Assembly: GCA_963931925.1 (NCBI GenBank)
Contig: OZ007569.1
Span: forward strand, 71,799,618-71,863,617
Length of the DNA stretch: 64,000 nt
Reading direction: 5' to 3'
Origin: Onchidella celtica
Taxonomy: Eukaryota > Mollusca > Gastropoda > Systellommatophora > Onchidiidae
Part shown: piece by piece, positions 37,342 through 52,300 of the stretch
Layout of the letters: each line of letters begins with the position of its first letter
How positions within the stretch are numbered: position 1 is the stretch's first letter
The notes under the pieces: model-generated
What the model was told of the DNA's origin: nothing
Databases searched by the model: none
What the model saw: the letters and a program-made list of their open reading frames with translations, nothing else
Program-made: the position numbers and the translations under genes

Positions 37342-40300
37342 ACTGTTGTACAGAACGAAACAATTTATTATGCGGTTGTCAGTTTGAACTCCAGACTGTT
37401 ATCTGTATAAATCTTACTTTTTTTGGCCCAGATGAAGCATATGGGGAGTGAAATGGCTGTTATCTTGTGTTGGCGTGCTGTAAACCCTCACCTCAACTCA
37501 CCCACCCCCACCCCCCTTGAAATCCCCGCTGGGCCGTGGGCTCGGCTGGCTTTTTCTTACCCTGCCCGCCCCTGCCCTTTCTCCACCCCTCCTCCCTGTT
37601 TTTGTCTTTTTTTTATCTTGAGTATTTTGGTTGCGGTTTATCTGAATAGAAGGAAATGAAGACGGGAGGATTCTGTTTAGTGGTGAAGTTACCACTCGAG
37701 GAGTAGGTCATGATTTCAGAATTGTACAGGCTTGAGTCGATCTTCAGTTTGGTACACGTGCCAGTGTTACATTGGTTTACTTCGGGGGGTGAGGGGGGGG
37801 GGGAGCACACGTTTTTTTTCTTCTGCCTCCACGGTCTCGGGGATAATTAGTCTTGTGTGGCTCACGCATTTCAGTCGCCATGGTAACCTACCTCCCGGAG
37901 CGTGCTTGCTGTTTTGTGTTAAAATGGCTGCTGCATGCCCGACTAGACCCGCTAATTAATTCTGCCTTTTAAACATTTATCTTTTATGCGGCATGTTGTT
38001 CCAGTTTCTCGTCTTTGTAAACTACATTTAATGACATGCCCGCTCTACCTTTCTCCCATTTTTTTTTCCACTTTGACACACAGGTATTAGTCAGAGCCTT
38101 TTAACTGTGTCCTGATAATAGTATTGGGGTATTCAACACAACTGTTTGACACAACAGGTATTAGTTAGACCCTCTTTAAATATGTCCCATTTATAATATT
38201 GGGGTATTTGACACAACAGGTATTAGTTAGACCCTTTTTAAATATGTCCCGTTAATAGTATTGAGATATTCGACACCACAACATGTATTCCAACAGCTAA
38301 CTATGTCGAATATTCACTGACCATAGTTTTAGAATTATGTGACACTCAGGGCTGTGATTATGGGGGCGGGGGTGGGGTATTTGTTTTCACGAGAGTTGTC
38401 GTTTGGAGACAATGTCGAAATTCCGAAATTTGAAACATTCTTCTGAAATAAGCTTAGTTACAAAGCAAGTCATGGAGCGGTGTGAGCTATTGAAGGGAGG
38501 CAACAAGAAAAACAATATTTTAGCTTGTCTGGCGGGTTTTTTATTTTGGATCAAATTGTATTTGTTGGATGGAAGCGCTTAGGTATTGGAGTTTGAGTTT
38601 AGGCTTTACGGCGCGTCGGCAGAATGACGGCCACTTTATACCTTTCACTGTCTTTTGTGGTACTTCATTTAGGTTTGGTGTCCAGAGTTTCATCCATTTA
38701 AATTTCACTAATAGAATTAAATAGTTCCGTATAAACTATCAAGAATTGGAAACTGCCGAATATTTGAATAGTGATTAACGAATATTTGAATGCAATTTGC
38801 GATTCGACCCAACGCTTGCCCATTGAATGCCGTTTGAACACGGCTGCCGGGAGATCGTTTTTACCACTGTCATTAAGACGTCACGTGTGCTAGCATCAAA
38901 GGGAAAGAATATGTGGCCTCGGGGCAACGCACGGGGGAGGTAACTAATGAGGCGACGGTCGGGCTAAATTAGAGTTGGACTGTCAGGGTTGAGTGGGGCC
39001 GGCCGCTGGATAGGAGGACAGTGTTTCTGTGGCAGGTTTGTGTGTCAGATCAATAGGGCATACCTGTTTCTGATCCTGCACATAACTACAAAATGCTGGA
39101 TATGAGAGCCATCAACAACTTGTACGCACGCTCCTAGGAAAGAGACGCGCGAAATATTATAAAAACAACAGAAAAACTGCGGGGTCTCAGCAAGGCTTAA
39201 AGCAAAGTCAAAAATTGGCAAAAAGAAAATTTATGTAGCAAAGTTTGGTGTATTATTTCTTACGCGAGGCTTTGCTACATACAAGTTTTTCTTTCTTTTT
39301 TTTGCCAATTTTTGACCCGGAGAAAGGGGGTCGTTGTGGTGATGATTTTACAAAAGTTCTGTGTACATTGTGTTTTTGTCAGTGTTTGGACTTGTGGACT
39401 TATAATGATATAAACATGAATTACAGGCTTCAACAGTCCAATGGTCTCTGCAAAATGCCAGTCCAAGTTTCAAAACACCACGGCCTTATCGTGGACATTG
39501 ATCACTCTACGGGGGGAAAGGAGTGGTTGGAGTAGGAAAATTGCCTAAATCAGGGGTGGCTTTTGTGCTGTATTTCTGCTTGAAGATGTGGATGTGAACG
39601 GCAAAACGCACGGCTTGTCTGTGGTTAGAGCAAAGAAATTCTAACACACGTGTGGTCAGGCCATACAAAACAGTCCAGGGGCAAACGGACAATCAACATC
39701 AAACATTTCAAGGTAGATTTAACTAGAACTTTAAGTCTGAAACTCAAAAGCTAGAAGAATGGAAAATGTAACCCTAATATCATCTGTACAACATTACCTT
39801 TTTTTTTGTTTTTGTTTATAGAAACCGTAGGTTCAGTTTTTTCTTGTATCTAGCTTCCCGTGTCCTTGTCAGAAATGCCAATTATTTGGGTCAAGGGCCA
39901 TGCATAGAGTATGTACGCCTGGAGAAGGCTGGGGTAGGGGAGGGGGTCCCCTGGGCGTATTAAAAAGTGGGGGGGGGGCAGAAATCGCCGGAATCAAGCG
40001 ATCGACATTTCTGGATGGCCTCCACAGACAAGCCAACACTCGTGTAGGCGGGTTTGTGCAGGTGTCAATGGCAAATCGTTTGAGTGAGTCACCAACGCTT
40101 GAATACAAGGAGAAAGGAAGAGTTTATGGTGCCTGAATCACATCAAACGAAATCTGAGATGTTGAGTGGAAAATGTTTATAATGCATGGTGTGACTGAAA
40201 ACCCCAGCTCTTTCAGAGTGATGCACACTATTAGTCATATTAGCAGTCCTGTGTTAACTATAGGGCTAGTGCACTTTGCACAGAAGACAGTACACTGGCT

Positions 40301-43300
40301 GAGCTTTATGCACAATTATACAATTTGTTTTGAAGTCTATGTGGACATAGGTATGGTACAGAACTAACTCTTTCAGTTGTGGGGAAGGAAACGGAAAAAC
40401 AGCAAGGAAATATTTACTAGTGTGACTGTTTGCTGGACAAGCTAGTGGACACTTTGGTCCAGTCTGCCGGACAGCTCAGTCTTTGTGTCCCTGGGTCATC
40501 TCTCAAATATTGGCCGGTGTGTGTTTGTGTGTCGGATGTTTTTTTATTTGGCAGAGGAAAAACCTGTGGGGTTGTGTGTGCCTGGAGTGGTTGACCGCTG
40601 GTCTCGCTGACCAGTTGATCTGTGTGAGTGAAGCTACGTGTATGCAGGTGGCCTGTAACACTGAAGTTGTTTTGTGTAGTGTGCTCCACTCTCCAATTGC
40701 TCTTCTAGTTATGGAAGTAAACCGCGTATACACCGATCTGGGTCAAAGTAAATTCACTTTTGAGCACCATTTTTAAAATAGAATATACTGTGCTCTATGT
40801 GGGTTATAAATTTGTACAACTAACAGCAGTTGCTGATCTACATACAATGATAAGAATGAAGCTTAAGCTTTAGGGCCAAAAATCCCGGAGGGGCCCCGAA
40901 AAAACTTTTTGGTAATGAGTGAATTTTGGATGTTGCCCTATTGTTGCTGGTTGCGAAGGGACTCCACAACAGTTCAAGCTTCAAGCTGCCAGAAATGTAG
41001 GTCCGCCACTGACCAATTGTTTGTGTTGGTTATCACAACATGGAAAATGAACAAAACAATAAAGCCAAGTGCAAGCCAGGAGGTCTATCCACCCCTGTAA
41101 TATTTTCTTCTTGGCAGACATGTTTGTTTTTGTTTTTTCAAGAATCGGCAGATCTGCGCCTTGTAGCAAGGGGTAATTCGCGGAATGTGGCCGTGATAGT
41201 TATCACGTCCGCGTGCTTTCTCGGAAATGAAACTGAAACTCCTTGTATCAACTGGTGTAAATCAGACTTGTGCCTTGTATGAACTAGTGTAAATCAACAG
41301 GCCACTTGGAGTTTTGAGGCCATTCTGGGAGAGGTGGGAGTTTCTTCATATTTCTGTCTTGTTTGTTATCCAGGGGTTTTAACATAAGAGTATGTCACAC
41401 TGACCCGCCAATCAGGTCGTTGGCTACGCGGTGGGGCATAGAATGTTTTGTTTGGGAGAATATGTAGCGTGGCCAGCACAGCAACACTGGTCAGGACTGG
41501 AAATGTGGATGTTGATCTGACCCTGTGTGAATAATGTACAAATATTGACATTGTGCAGTTTATATGTATGGTTGTGCTGTTGTACCAAGGAAATCTCAGG
41601 GTTTTGTTTCTTGTGGGTTTTTTTCATGGATCAATAGGGATTAATCTTGTCCAGGGATCTCTCAGTTGGTTGTTGCAGATAAATTAATCTTAGGGGCCTG
41701 GTTATTCTTCCTCCTCCCAACAGGCGTGTAAACTGGGAACACAGTTCGGCTACTCTTTACAAATATATTGCCATTAGAAATGAGAATGGTGAATGTCCGT
41801 GGTAAAACATGAGTGTTCCAAAACTTTGCACATGATGTAATCTGTTTGACTGGTTCATTAGAAATAATTATGCTTTTTATACAGTTCTGCAGCTAATTTT
41901 AATTATTTTTTTTTTAAAATAGTAAAATAAATAAAACCCACTTTTTTTTTAATTGATTCCAAAAATTGAAATATTTTCAAAACTAGGTGTCATGCGCTCC
42001 CCAGAAACCCCTGTCCTTGCCATGTATGCTTTTCATAAACTGGGTGCACCCCACCTTGAAGTGGATAGCATTATGGGTGGCCCCTTACAGGTCTTCCTGT
42101 TGTTTATCCCATGTTTGTGCTAAATTGTTTGTTGTTTTCCATTCCAGGGCCCTCACTCCACTGGCTTTGACTTTAGTGGTTTCTCCCTGCCTGTACTGGA
42201 TGAGTCTTTGTTCAACAGTTCTACGCATGACATCAATGACCATGGTTTGATCCAATTGGATGACGACAGTTTACTTTTCATTGGCCATAGAGGTGGAGAC
42301 TTTGCCGACAACTACAGGTCAAGCGAGGATGGACAGAAAAGTTTTGATTTGAGTGACCAGTCATCAGCTGAATGTCTTTTTGCCTGTGTGGACTCTGAAG
42401 CTCAGACAGCTGGATATCAGGAAGAAGTAGACTGTTCCTCTCACAGTGTTAATACATCAAGTTCTGGGGCTAACACTCCTACAGAGCCACGAAGTCCAAC
42501 CCGACCTTCAGCGTTTAACAAACCAGAAAGTCCGTTGGGTAAACGACCGTTCCCTGGTTTTGCTAGTGGAGACGCCAGCCCGGCCAAACGTGGATCTCAG
42601 TCTCCATCCTCGAGTAGTGGAGGTGCCAGCCCAGTGGTACAGGGCAGCCCTCTAGAGTCATTCATTACTTCCAGAGGTCTGCACATACACAGGAAAGAAG
42701 AGATCTACATCAACTCTCTACAAGATGAAGATGAACAGAGGAGTCTGAAGGTACGCACACCCTTGTTTGACCGCAGTAGTGGCGACAGTGCCAACATCAG
42801 CGAGACAGAATCCAAGATGGGGGATTCTCCCCCAGCAAATGTTCCATTTGTCAGCCGGCCTGAAGGACCGGGTGGATATGTCATCACCAGTAGTGACGGA
42901 GAGATCGATCCACCCAGCCTGAGGTCAGGTAGTAAGACTGAGGTCAAGGACATTGGTTACAGCAGTGAGAGCCAGTCCAACGATGAAGTGGATGTCATGC
43001 GGCACCAGATTGATATGGAATACAAGTTTCCTGGCAAGTGTGAAGTGGCCAGTGATGGCCCTCTAGGGGATAAGATCAACATGCCACCTGTACAGGTCAG
43101 GACAGACTACTACTGCATGACCCATGACCTAGACATCGACTCCACAGACAAGACAGACAACGGAGACACGACAGACTCTGAGAGGGTCAGAGACGTGACG
43201 GACAAACAGGGGCCATTAGTTGAACCAGAGAAGATTTCCCTGTCAGCAAGCCCAGACTCTCATGAGACAAATTCTACCAAAGATTCAGAATCTCTGGAGG

Positions 43301-46300
43301 CATCATGGGAGTCTGATCATTTTCCTTCCCCGCTGGTCCAGCCAGGATACTTAGGCTCCAACCAGCCTGCATCCACAGGTGTGATGACCGAGCTGTCTGA
43401 AGGGGCTGATCAAGAGCCTGACATGTTGCCCAGTCACCAAGTGTTTGACTTTTCTGAATCTGATAGCGCTCCAGAGTCCAAAGGGAAGAAATCCATTCGT
43501 TATCTCATTGATCATGCTGAGGATCTGGTCAAACCGACCAGTCCTCATCATTCCTGTCCCTCCTCCCCGATCAAGCAGCAGTCACAGATGACATCAGTGG
43601 GGCACAGTTCACCATCGAAGCACACACAGACAGACTCCTGCAGCACGGTGGAGAGTTCCTGCGACGCTAGTGGAGAGGACAACTCCGACTGTGAGGCTGG
43701 GAAGGCTGTCAATGTGGGAGAAGAATTCTCTACAGCTACTGATGAAGCAGAAGAAACATTATTCAATAGTGTCATCAACCTGGATTCAGCTGCGGATGTG
43801 GTTGATGCCTCTCCAGGTGTCCTCACTTACGACTCTTCCACTGGTCCTGTCATGTTGGACTCTCCTCGTCTGAGAAAACAAACTGGCACACATACTCACC
43901 GAAGGGGGAAGAAAGATCGACCCTGGAGCGTGGTGGGTCTGCAGGAGGATAACTCGCTCAAGAAAAATGACACTGTCAACCAAATTGTTGCAGCTTCCGA
44001 AAGTGCAATTGATCATCTCCATTGCCATACTGACACAGACTCATCATTCCCCATCATTTCCCACTCATCCACATTCCCTCGGGAAAGTCGCTCAGGAAAT
44101 TTCCGCCGGGCATTCTCATCATCTGACCAAACATCTACCGCAAAGTCAGCCAAACGTAAACTTAAATACTCAGCAGCAGCCACGGCTACGGCTTCTGCAA
44201 GTACATCCGCCACTACTTCAAGTTCACATCATGAAGACATTCAAGAAGGCAGCAGCCCCACTACCACCACCACCACCACCCCTACATCATCCACCACCAC
44301 AAAATTCCCCTACTCCGACACTTCATCAGCTGGAGACAAGTCCCCACGAAAGAACCGTCGTTCGCGTCGTCTCCGCCGCAGGTCAAGTCTTGAGAAGGAG
44401 CGTGGTAGCCCCACTCTCAGCAGATCCAGTACTACAGAAAGCTATGACAGCGCTGAGGCAGAATCTGAGTCAGAGACAACAGGTGAGTTAATTAGGTCCA
44501 ACGTTGTATCTGGAAACAATTACAGGTATTTGTGCCAGATCAGCAGCAAAATAAACACACTGAAAATATGTTGCCGGCCATTTGCAAATCATATCCTTTA
44601 CTTTTACATTGGCCGACACTTGCAAACCGAAAACAAAAATCCATGGCCTTGGAATGACGTCAGTAACATTTTTGTTTGTTTAAAGAAGAACCGGATGTGG
44701 GGCATTGTGGGCTTAGGCAGGTAGTCTTAACTCTAAGCATGTCTGCATCTGCATTGCACTGGTTGTGATAAGGCTTGATTTAGGTTGTAAAATGTAGACG
44801 TAGAAGGTCTGCTGGGTTTTCAACATTTCGTGCCCCTGTCTGCAAGTTGGTTGGAGTTACTTTATTGGCATCCAAGATTACAGGTGAGGAAACTTTAGTC
44901 ATAGCTGGTTACAGGTCTGGGACTTCTGGTCATTTCTGAAAGCTGAAGACAGAAGAGATCCCTCTAAATTTGGGCTACATATAAGTGCGAAGCAGCTGGA
45001 ACATCTTGTGTTAATTTTTATCTTTTTACAGTGAAAGAACAAATGAAGAGTGGGGGAAGGGCTGAGATTGAATTGTCAAAAGTGTGGTACCCACATCAGG
45101 GAGATGCCCATGTATATTTTTGTGTGTAGATGTAGCTGTCTTTTGAAACTTTACCCCTGATTTACTGATTTCATCAGTTTTTCATTAGTCGTTTCTGGTG
45201 AGCTTAAAAAAGAGCTTTAAAAAGAGATGTCAGTTTGCCCAGTTTGTTCAGTTTTCTCCTTGTCTTTTTTGGCCATGGGTATGAGAAAAGAGAAAGAGCA
45301 AAAGAGAGTAAACTTGTATTTAAAATTAGATTCGATGTTTTTATGAAGTATTACTTTCTCCTGAGTATTCCAAAGTATCATTGGTCTAGTTGATGTTGAT
45401 CTGATTCACTGCGTCTGTGATATAGGCTACTATTACACTAATGGATAGTTTCTGTCAGAGATTTTTCTGCTTGTTACTGGAAGTTAAAGTATCATGACGT
45501 TAGTGCTTGCTTGCTCCAAATCCATTTTTTCACAACTTAGAAGAAATTCAGTGTTAAACGTTTGCAGCTTTAGTATTATGATAACGGGGTAAAATAAACA
45601 ATGTGAACAGTGAAACAGCTTGATAAGTGTTACAATGCATTTTAAACAAGTGTCAAACAAAGTGTGCATTTGTTGTACCTCCCCTACATACTAAAAGATC
45701 TCCAGTTTTCCAGGAAATGGAGATAGAACAAATAAGAACTAAATTGCCTGGAAAAGGTTGAGAACCACAGGTGCAAAGTGATACTTCATAAACACATCAA
45801 ATCTAATTTCCATCATCATAAATATACCTCCCCGTACACTTTCTCTTTTTTCTCTCTTCCTCCATAATTAGAAAACTGACACAAATGAGCAAACGTACGT
45901 CTCTCGTGGACAAACAGTTGGGCTTATCAATGAAATCACAAATATGAACATTGCACACAATAGCAAATGTCAAAAGGGAAAGCCTTGAAAATTATCTTTG
46001 CCAATCACTCCATATTGAAGTTGCAGGTGAGGAGACCATATGACCTGAACAGAGATAATGTACTGGTTATCTACATTTTTTCTTTCCAAGAAGTGAACAG
46101 TTGCATTTTTGACAAAGGGGCCATCCATAAAGTAGTTCCACTCAGTGTTGCCAATTTCAGAGCCCTGTCCGCCCATGTCACTTTTCATATGCTTGGCCTT
46201 AAACTTCAACTGAAACACTCTCAGCCCCAAAAATCCCCACCCTGAAATTCCCTTTTGTATCAGCCTACAGCCATTAAGTAGCTGAATGTCCTTGATAGGG

Positions 46301-49300
46301 CTTTGGTGTTAAAAAACTTGGAGTGGAAATCTGCAGGGACTATTTGACTGTTCTATTAGAAACTGGAGTTTTGTAATATAAATCTACAAACTTTGCTGGA
46401 AAAACAAACAAAACAAACCAATATGGGTATTTTTAGGAGACTGTAGCATTTTACACAGTGAGCTATCGCTGAACAGTGACCACAAACTCAGTATTTTTTC
46501 TATTCAGCTTTGTAGGTAGACTACAATCCCCTATGACAGCCACACAAAAAAATATTAAACCAAAACTTTGAATTCATTACTGTGATTGGAAATGTAAATA
46601 GGCGCCTCAAAATCACTAAAAGGACACCTCAGAATCCTCCCTTCCTCCCATGTAATTTGTTATTTATTCTTTATAATTGAACTAATTGAATAGTGTAACT
46701 GAAAGCTCCCCAGAATCCCCTCCCCCCCCACCCCAGCTATACACGTTTTTATATGCTTGGAAGGAAACAGCCCCCCCCCCCTTCCCCTGACAGCACATAC
46801 TTTATGGATGGCGGTTAAACCGGTTATTGATTTATTGATAATAATAGTTCGTCCATCAGGTATGATGATGACCTTAACAACACCAGAGGAATAAAGAACA
46901 GAAATTGTTGAGAATTTCAACACATGGACAATAAAGAGAACTAAAGGACACAGAGGACAGAATGGAAAGACTGTTCTTTCATGACTTATGGCTTCTCATG
47001 TGACTGATAAGTCCTATTTTTGCCCTGCAGACCCTTCCGCATAAATGACAAGAGTGCTCCGTTGGTTCAGTACCACTGGGCCTTTTCTTGCGCCGTTCTC
47101 TTTTTTTTGATAGCCTGCTGGACTCTGTCAGCTTCCCATGCTTTGCTGCCTCTGGTAAGGGCCGCCCTCCAATTTGCACGATCAAGCGAGAGCTTTTCCC
47201 ACTCACTCACATCAATGGCAAAGGCCTTCAGTGATTGCTTGAGAGTGTCTTTGTAACGTCTCTTTGGGGCCCCAACATTCCTCGTTCCATTGGAGAGCTC
47301 AGAGAAGAAGATTTGCTTAGGGAGTCTGGAGTCGGGCATTCTGACAACATGTCCTGCCCAACGTAGCTGAATTTTTTTCAGGTGGCAGAAGATGCTCAAT
47401 TCCTTGGCACGATTGAGGACCTCAGTGTCTGGAATTTTATCCTGCCATTTGATCCTTAGGATCTTTCTAAGGCAGGCCAGATGAAAGTGATTTAGCTTTC
47501 TGGCATGCGATTGGTACACTGTCCAGGTTTCAGCCCCATAGAGTAGGGTGGGAAGGACCACAGCATTGTACACTTTCAGCTTAGTGTCTGTGCGAATGCC
47601 GGCAACATCCCACACTCTCTTTCGAAGCCTGCCAAATGCAGAGCTGGCTTTGCTGATTCTTGAGAGAATTTCAGTATCAACACGAGCCGCGGAAGACAGT
47701 GTACTGCCAAGATAGGTGAAGTTCTCCGACACCTTCAGAAGACTGTCATGGACTTTGATATTTGGGGTCACAGGGTACTTGATTTATTGATAAGCCTATA
47801 TAAATTATTTTATTTCCTGGAAAGGAACTCTTGCAACATTTACTACTAAACAGGGACAGTCAGGAGAATTTCTGAGCCTCTGAGTGCATTATTGCAGCTG
47901 ATATATCATACTTTTGACATGTGTATGCGGATGGTTATAACAGAGGAGTGTACAGATAACCTCAGCTGTTTGTGATATCAGAAGTAGAATATCTGAAGTG
48001 GTTGACAAAAAAATCTGTTTGATGTTGTCTTTGTGTTTTTGACTACGTGGTGTATATCACATAGCCACACTGGGGTTATAACTAACTTAAAATGTGGCAA
48101 AAGAAGATAGCAACAACCTGGGCAGAAAACAAAAGTAAATAAATTATGCAATAAATTCCAAAATACATGTAATCAGAAACGAACTTGGACTAGAATAGCT
48201 AGTGGAGTGTCAGTGCTCTTGTCTCTCAGATGTTGGTCTGCACTTTGTGGATATGTAAAACATGGCTAGGGGAAAACTGTCCACTTGTTACAGGATTTCA
48301 GCAGAAGTGAGATTTTAGTCCCTCTTGTTTGGTGAAAATATCCATTGGGATTATTTTGTGTTCATCGTGTTATTGAAGTCACGACCTTAGTTCTTGTTTG
48401 TTCCAACTCCATTTTGCGCACAACTGAGAAATTAAACATTTTGCTGCTTTGGCATTATGATAAGGAGTTAGAATAAATGGGAACTGTGTAACAGCTTGAT
48501 AAGTGCCACAATGCATTTTAAACAAGTGTCAGCGTGTGCATTTGTTAATCCTCTTCTACATACCAAAAAATCTCCAGTTTTTCAGCAAATGGAGATAGAA
48601 CAAACAAGAACTGAGGTCCCGATATGGGAAACAAAGGAATAAAGAGCAGACTGAAGTGCATGATAATAAAGCGGCCATTTTGAAACAGATTCAGCACATG
48701 AAGACATTACTGGTATATATTTTTTGTTGGTTGTGTTTGTATGTTGTTTTGTTGTTGTTTTGTATGCTGGCAGTACATTCCTTCAAAGTGGCACAAAATT
48801 GCAACATTCTCTGCTTCTAGGCAAAGTCAGAATCTGGCAAAAAGGTAAAGTTGTTAGTTGTAAATCAACCACACATTGACATACAGGCTGCGTTCTAAGA
48901 ATCCATATCTGGAACTCACAGACAATAAGTACCCGCATTTGAAGAACATTCTATGATTTCTTTATTTTTAAAATTTTCGATCCTGTTACATTCGTTTTCC
49001 TGACGAAGATCCAATGACCGAAAGCTTGATTTGTTTTTCCATTTCCTTTGCATTTTATTGTATTGTTTCATTATTTTTCTTACACCAGGGTTTGCACCAT
49101 ACAACTTTTTCTTTTTGCCACATTTTGAATTTTCTTCAAGCCTTGCAGCAACCCCACATATTTTATATGCCCCTCTTTTTTTTTATATTACATGTATTTT
49201 GCTTTTAGGCACCTGATTTTGTGTGCCGTGTCTGATTTTCCTTCTCTAATCACATTTTCTAATTTTCATTAGTTGTAAAAACCAAATTGAAATTCAATTG

Positions 49301-52300
49301 GTCCTTTCTAAATCATGTGTATTTGTGTTTTGTTTGACCAGATGAATACCTGACAGCTCCCATGGACATGGTCACATCTGACGCTGAGGACGTACACAAT
49401 CTGTCTGGATCTCTCTCTGAACACAGTACATGGGACAATTATCAGGTGATACTTTTTATTTCTGGCCATTGTTAGGGGCACATGGTATTTTACATCACAA
49501 GCCATTGCTGAACAGTGAACACGACTCAGTATTTTCTCTATTTGGCTTTGTAAATAGACTACATGAGTTTCAGGTCTTTATTTCAGGAGGCTCGCTGCCA
49601 TTGGTATTTACAACTCACTTTTCTCGTTTTTGTAGTAGCGATTTAGAATTTTGCCCATGCGACAGCTTTGTTCGGCCTGCTGTTCTCAACTTTCATTTGC
49701 CAAGGTGTGCAACATGCACATGGGCCCTCCAAGTTTGTCATCCTTATTCGAGATGACGAGGTGCTCAATCCTACCTACCATAGGATCAGGGACAGGAATT
49801 TTTCCCCCCAAAAAAATTTCCAACATGCCCGCACCGGCCAGGGATCAAGCCTGGTACCTTCGGCATGACAGGCGAGCACTTTGCCTCTTGACTGCATACC
49901 TCCAAACTCGTTCTTTATTTTTCTATTGTTGTCCTCCATCTGTGACTAAGATTTTTATGAGTGCTTGGATATATGGTAATTGTCATAATTTCATATCAAG
50001 GATTAGCAATTGAAATTCTAGGGAAGTTCCAGGTTTCCAGGAAAGTATTCTTATCATTGATGAATTATCTGCTCAGTGCAAGAAATGATTATCTCCACTT
50101 TCACAAAACATCCCCCTTTTTCAGTGAATTGCTCAGCATGTGTATGTATGTGCTGCAGATATCAGTGAAACATTTCATCAAAAAATACAGGAAATCTTTC
50201 TGCCAATAGTTCTGTCCCCTGTGAGTGTATGTTATAGTACCCTTGCTATCAGCTTTACACTATGATTTTGTAACTGATAGACATTTATGAAGTGATTGCT
50301 GAGAATCAGTTACAAGTTAAGGCTTCTAATATTGAGAAAATGGGAACCAAAAAAAAATCAAGTGGGTGGGCTGGGACAACAGTACAACATCCCATTGATT
50401 AATAGAAGAGGATTGCAGACATAATTTGCAGTCAGTCTAAATTGGAACCCTCCCCCCCCCCCCCACACACACACACACACACAATATTTTTAGCCCAATC
50501 CACCATTCTGCTGTGTATAGCACTGCGCCCTACACACTGCTGCAATACTGGGGGGGGGGGGGGGGGGCAGGGAGTAAAACCTGAAACTGAAGATTTCATG
50601 GACAGGCTGTAATACTGTAATACTGAAAATGAAAGTAAAACCTGAAACTGAAGATTTCATGGACAGGCTGTAATACTGTAATACTGAAAATGAAAGTAAA
50701 AGACATCAAGGATAGCTCTGTGTTTCCCTGTCTGGTGAGAGTTGACATAGTTGTGTTCAACATAAACCACTCTCTATGATGTATTGATGTTGTGTTTGCA
50801 GTGTTTATTGGTTATTGACACACACAGAAGTCAGTCTGTGTTATATTGTGTGGCTCATGTCCTGGACAGAGATGCTTTGTTAAGGACAGTATAGTCCCTA
50901 TGGGCCATGGGTGAAAGTTCGCCGGAAATTTCCGGCAGTGCTGGAAAAATTGGGGCCGTCGGGCCTCATGCCGGAAATGGTCCGGGAAAGCTTCTTGTTA
51001 TTTCTTGTGTTTGTGGCATTGATCCGTGGGATTTTGTGTGGCAGACAAAATGTTGCAGGAAATTTTGAGTTGGCTAACTTTCACCCATGCTATGGGCCAG
51101 GATTGGGGTAAGGTCAAAATGTGGCAAAAAGATAAAATTGTATGTAGCAAAGCCTCACATAGGATACAATACAAAACGGATACAATAAACCACAAAGGGA
51201 AGAGGAAAGAGAAATTAACTTTTCGTATGATAACTTTCTCCAATGAAAAAAAAATTTATACAACAGGGTTGGGGTAGTGTTTTCTGGGTTGGTGCTTAGA
51301 GAAAAGCCGAACTGGTATTACTTCAATGAGGCAACTGTCCTTACCAAAGCACTCCCGCCAAAAAGAATTGTTCTCACCAGGCATTAACCCAGAAAGCACC
51401 GCTTGTGCCCTAATCCAACCCTTTGCTGGTAACGCCAAGGTATCAGATACAGTCTGCGAGAGCTTGGCAATGAAATAATTCAGATGTTTGCACAATACTG
51501 TTGATGATAATTCTATTTTAGATCATAATGAAATATTAAAATACAGTATATTATGTGATTAGGTTATTGACAGTTGGTTTGTTTTGAAAAAATGTTGAGT
51601 TTTGGAAGAAAGTTTTACTCATTCGCTGTGGTAGGCCAAATATTCGTCTTGCTGGTTTTCCCTTCGCTATGGAAAGCCGAATATTCAGCTTGAGTGGACA
51701 CCAATTTTCCAACACTAATATCTAAGCCAACTTTTTGAAATATTGAATCCCATCCTGGTTCATAGATTTTCCTTTACTTTGATGTATTTTTATTTTATGT
51801 TATGTCTTGTGTTCATACTGAGTGGAAGAAAAAACATTTTTGAACCACTCCCAAATTTCCAACTGGATAGTTTTGAGAGTTCCCGTCCACACCCACAAAA
51901 GTTACTGTTGGGGAATGAGCTAAATGCAGCCCATTTTCACACAAGATTGACACTGATGAGGCTGTCTGTGGAAACTGTTTACCCTCCCCTGCCCCAGTGT
52001 ATAGCCTTGACCCCATCCCCAGCCAGCAATATTATGGAAATCTGACACGTAAGATTGGCGTCAAGTTGACACATTGGAATGACATCATAGATCTGTTGGT
52101 AATGACATCTCATTGATGTCAATTTAATATAGGGAATTCCACCACACGGTAATCCTACCAACCCTATGGAAGGCCTATGCAAATCCACATTGGATTAATG
52201 TAGGCTAGGGATGCTGGCTGGGGCCCTGACCTACAAGGACAAGAAAATTCACAGGGGCAGCTGTCTTTACTCAAGTTCTTCCATCTTAGATGGTGTCGTT

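Larger units (their letters stand above)
26167..42147 (+). other. 16-kb intron of the KASH gene, repeat-rich
   Basis: From donor GTAGGC to acceptor CATTCCAG. It holds a hAT-like end (27128), MITE copies (28423, 35104), a LINE tail (33340), a SINE split by a hAT (35695-36235), several anonymous repeat families, CT and CA microsatellites (34206-34450, 36629-36655, 37282-37337) and poly-G/C runs. No conserved coding segment was recognised inside it. The long frames at 34131-34694 and 36829-37410 are due to CT repeats. Confidence 0.75.
44483..49341 (+). other. Intron with MITEs and a LINE fragment
   Basis: Donor GTGAGT to acceptor TTTGACCAG. Contains MITE copies at 45500 and 48387, a short repeat copy at 46443, a minus-strand LINE 3' end at 46979-47775 and AT-rich sequence. 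No exon-like segment was recognised. Confidence 0.75.

Noticed and set aside
36829..37410. 193-codon frame in the large intron
   Set aside because: Includes an anonymous repeat and a CT run, has no similarity to known domains and shows no matching splice phase.
44483..44724. Continuation of the large exon past the GTGAGT donor
   Set aside because: The frame stays open by chance; a strong donor and exact phase match with 49342 show it is intron.
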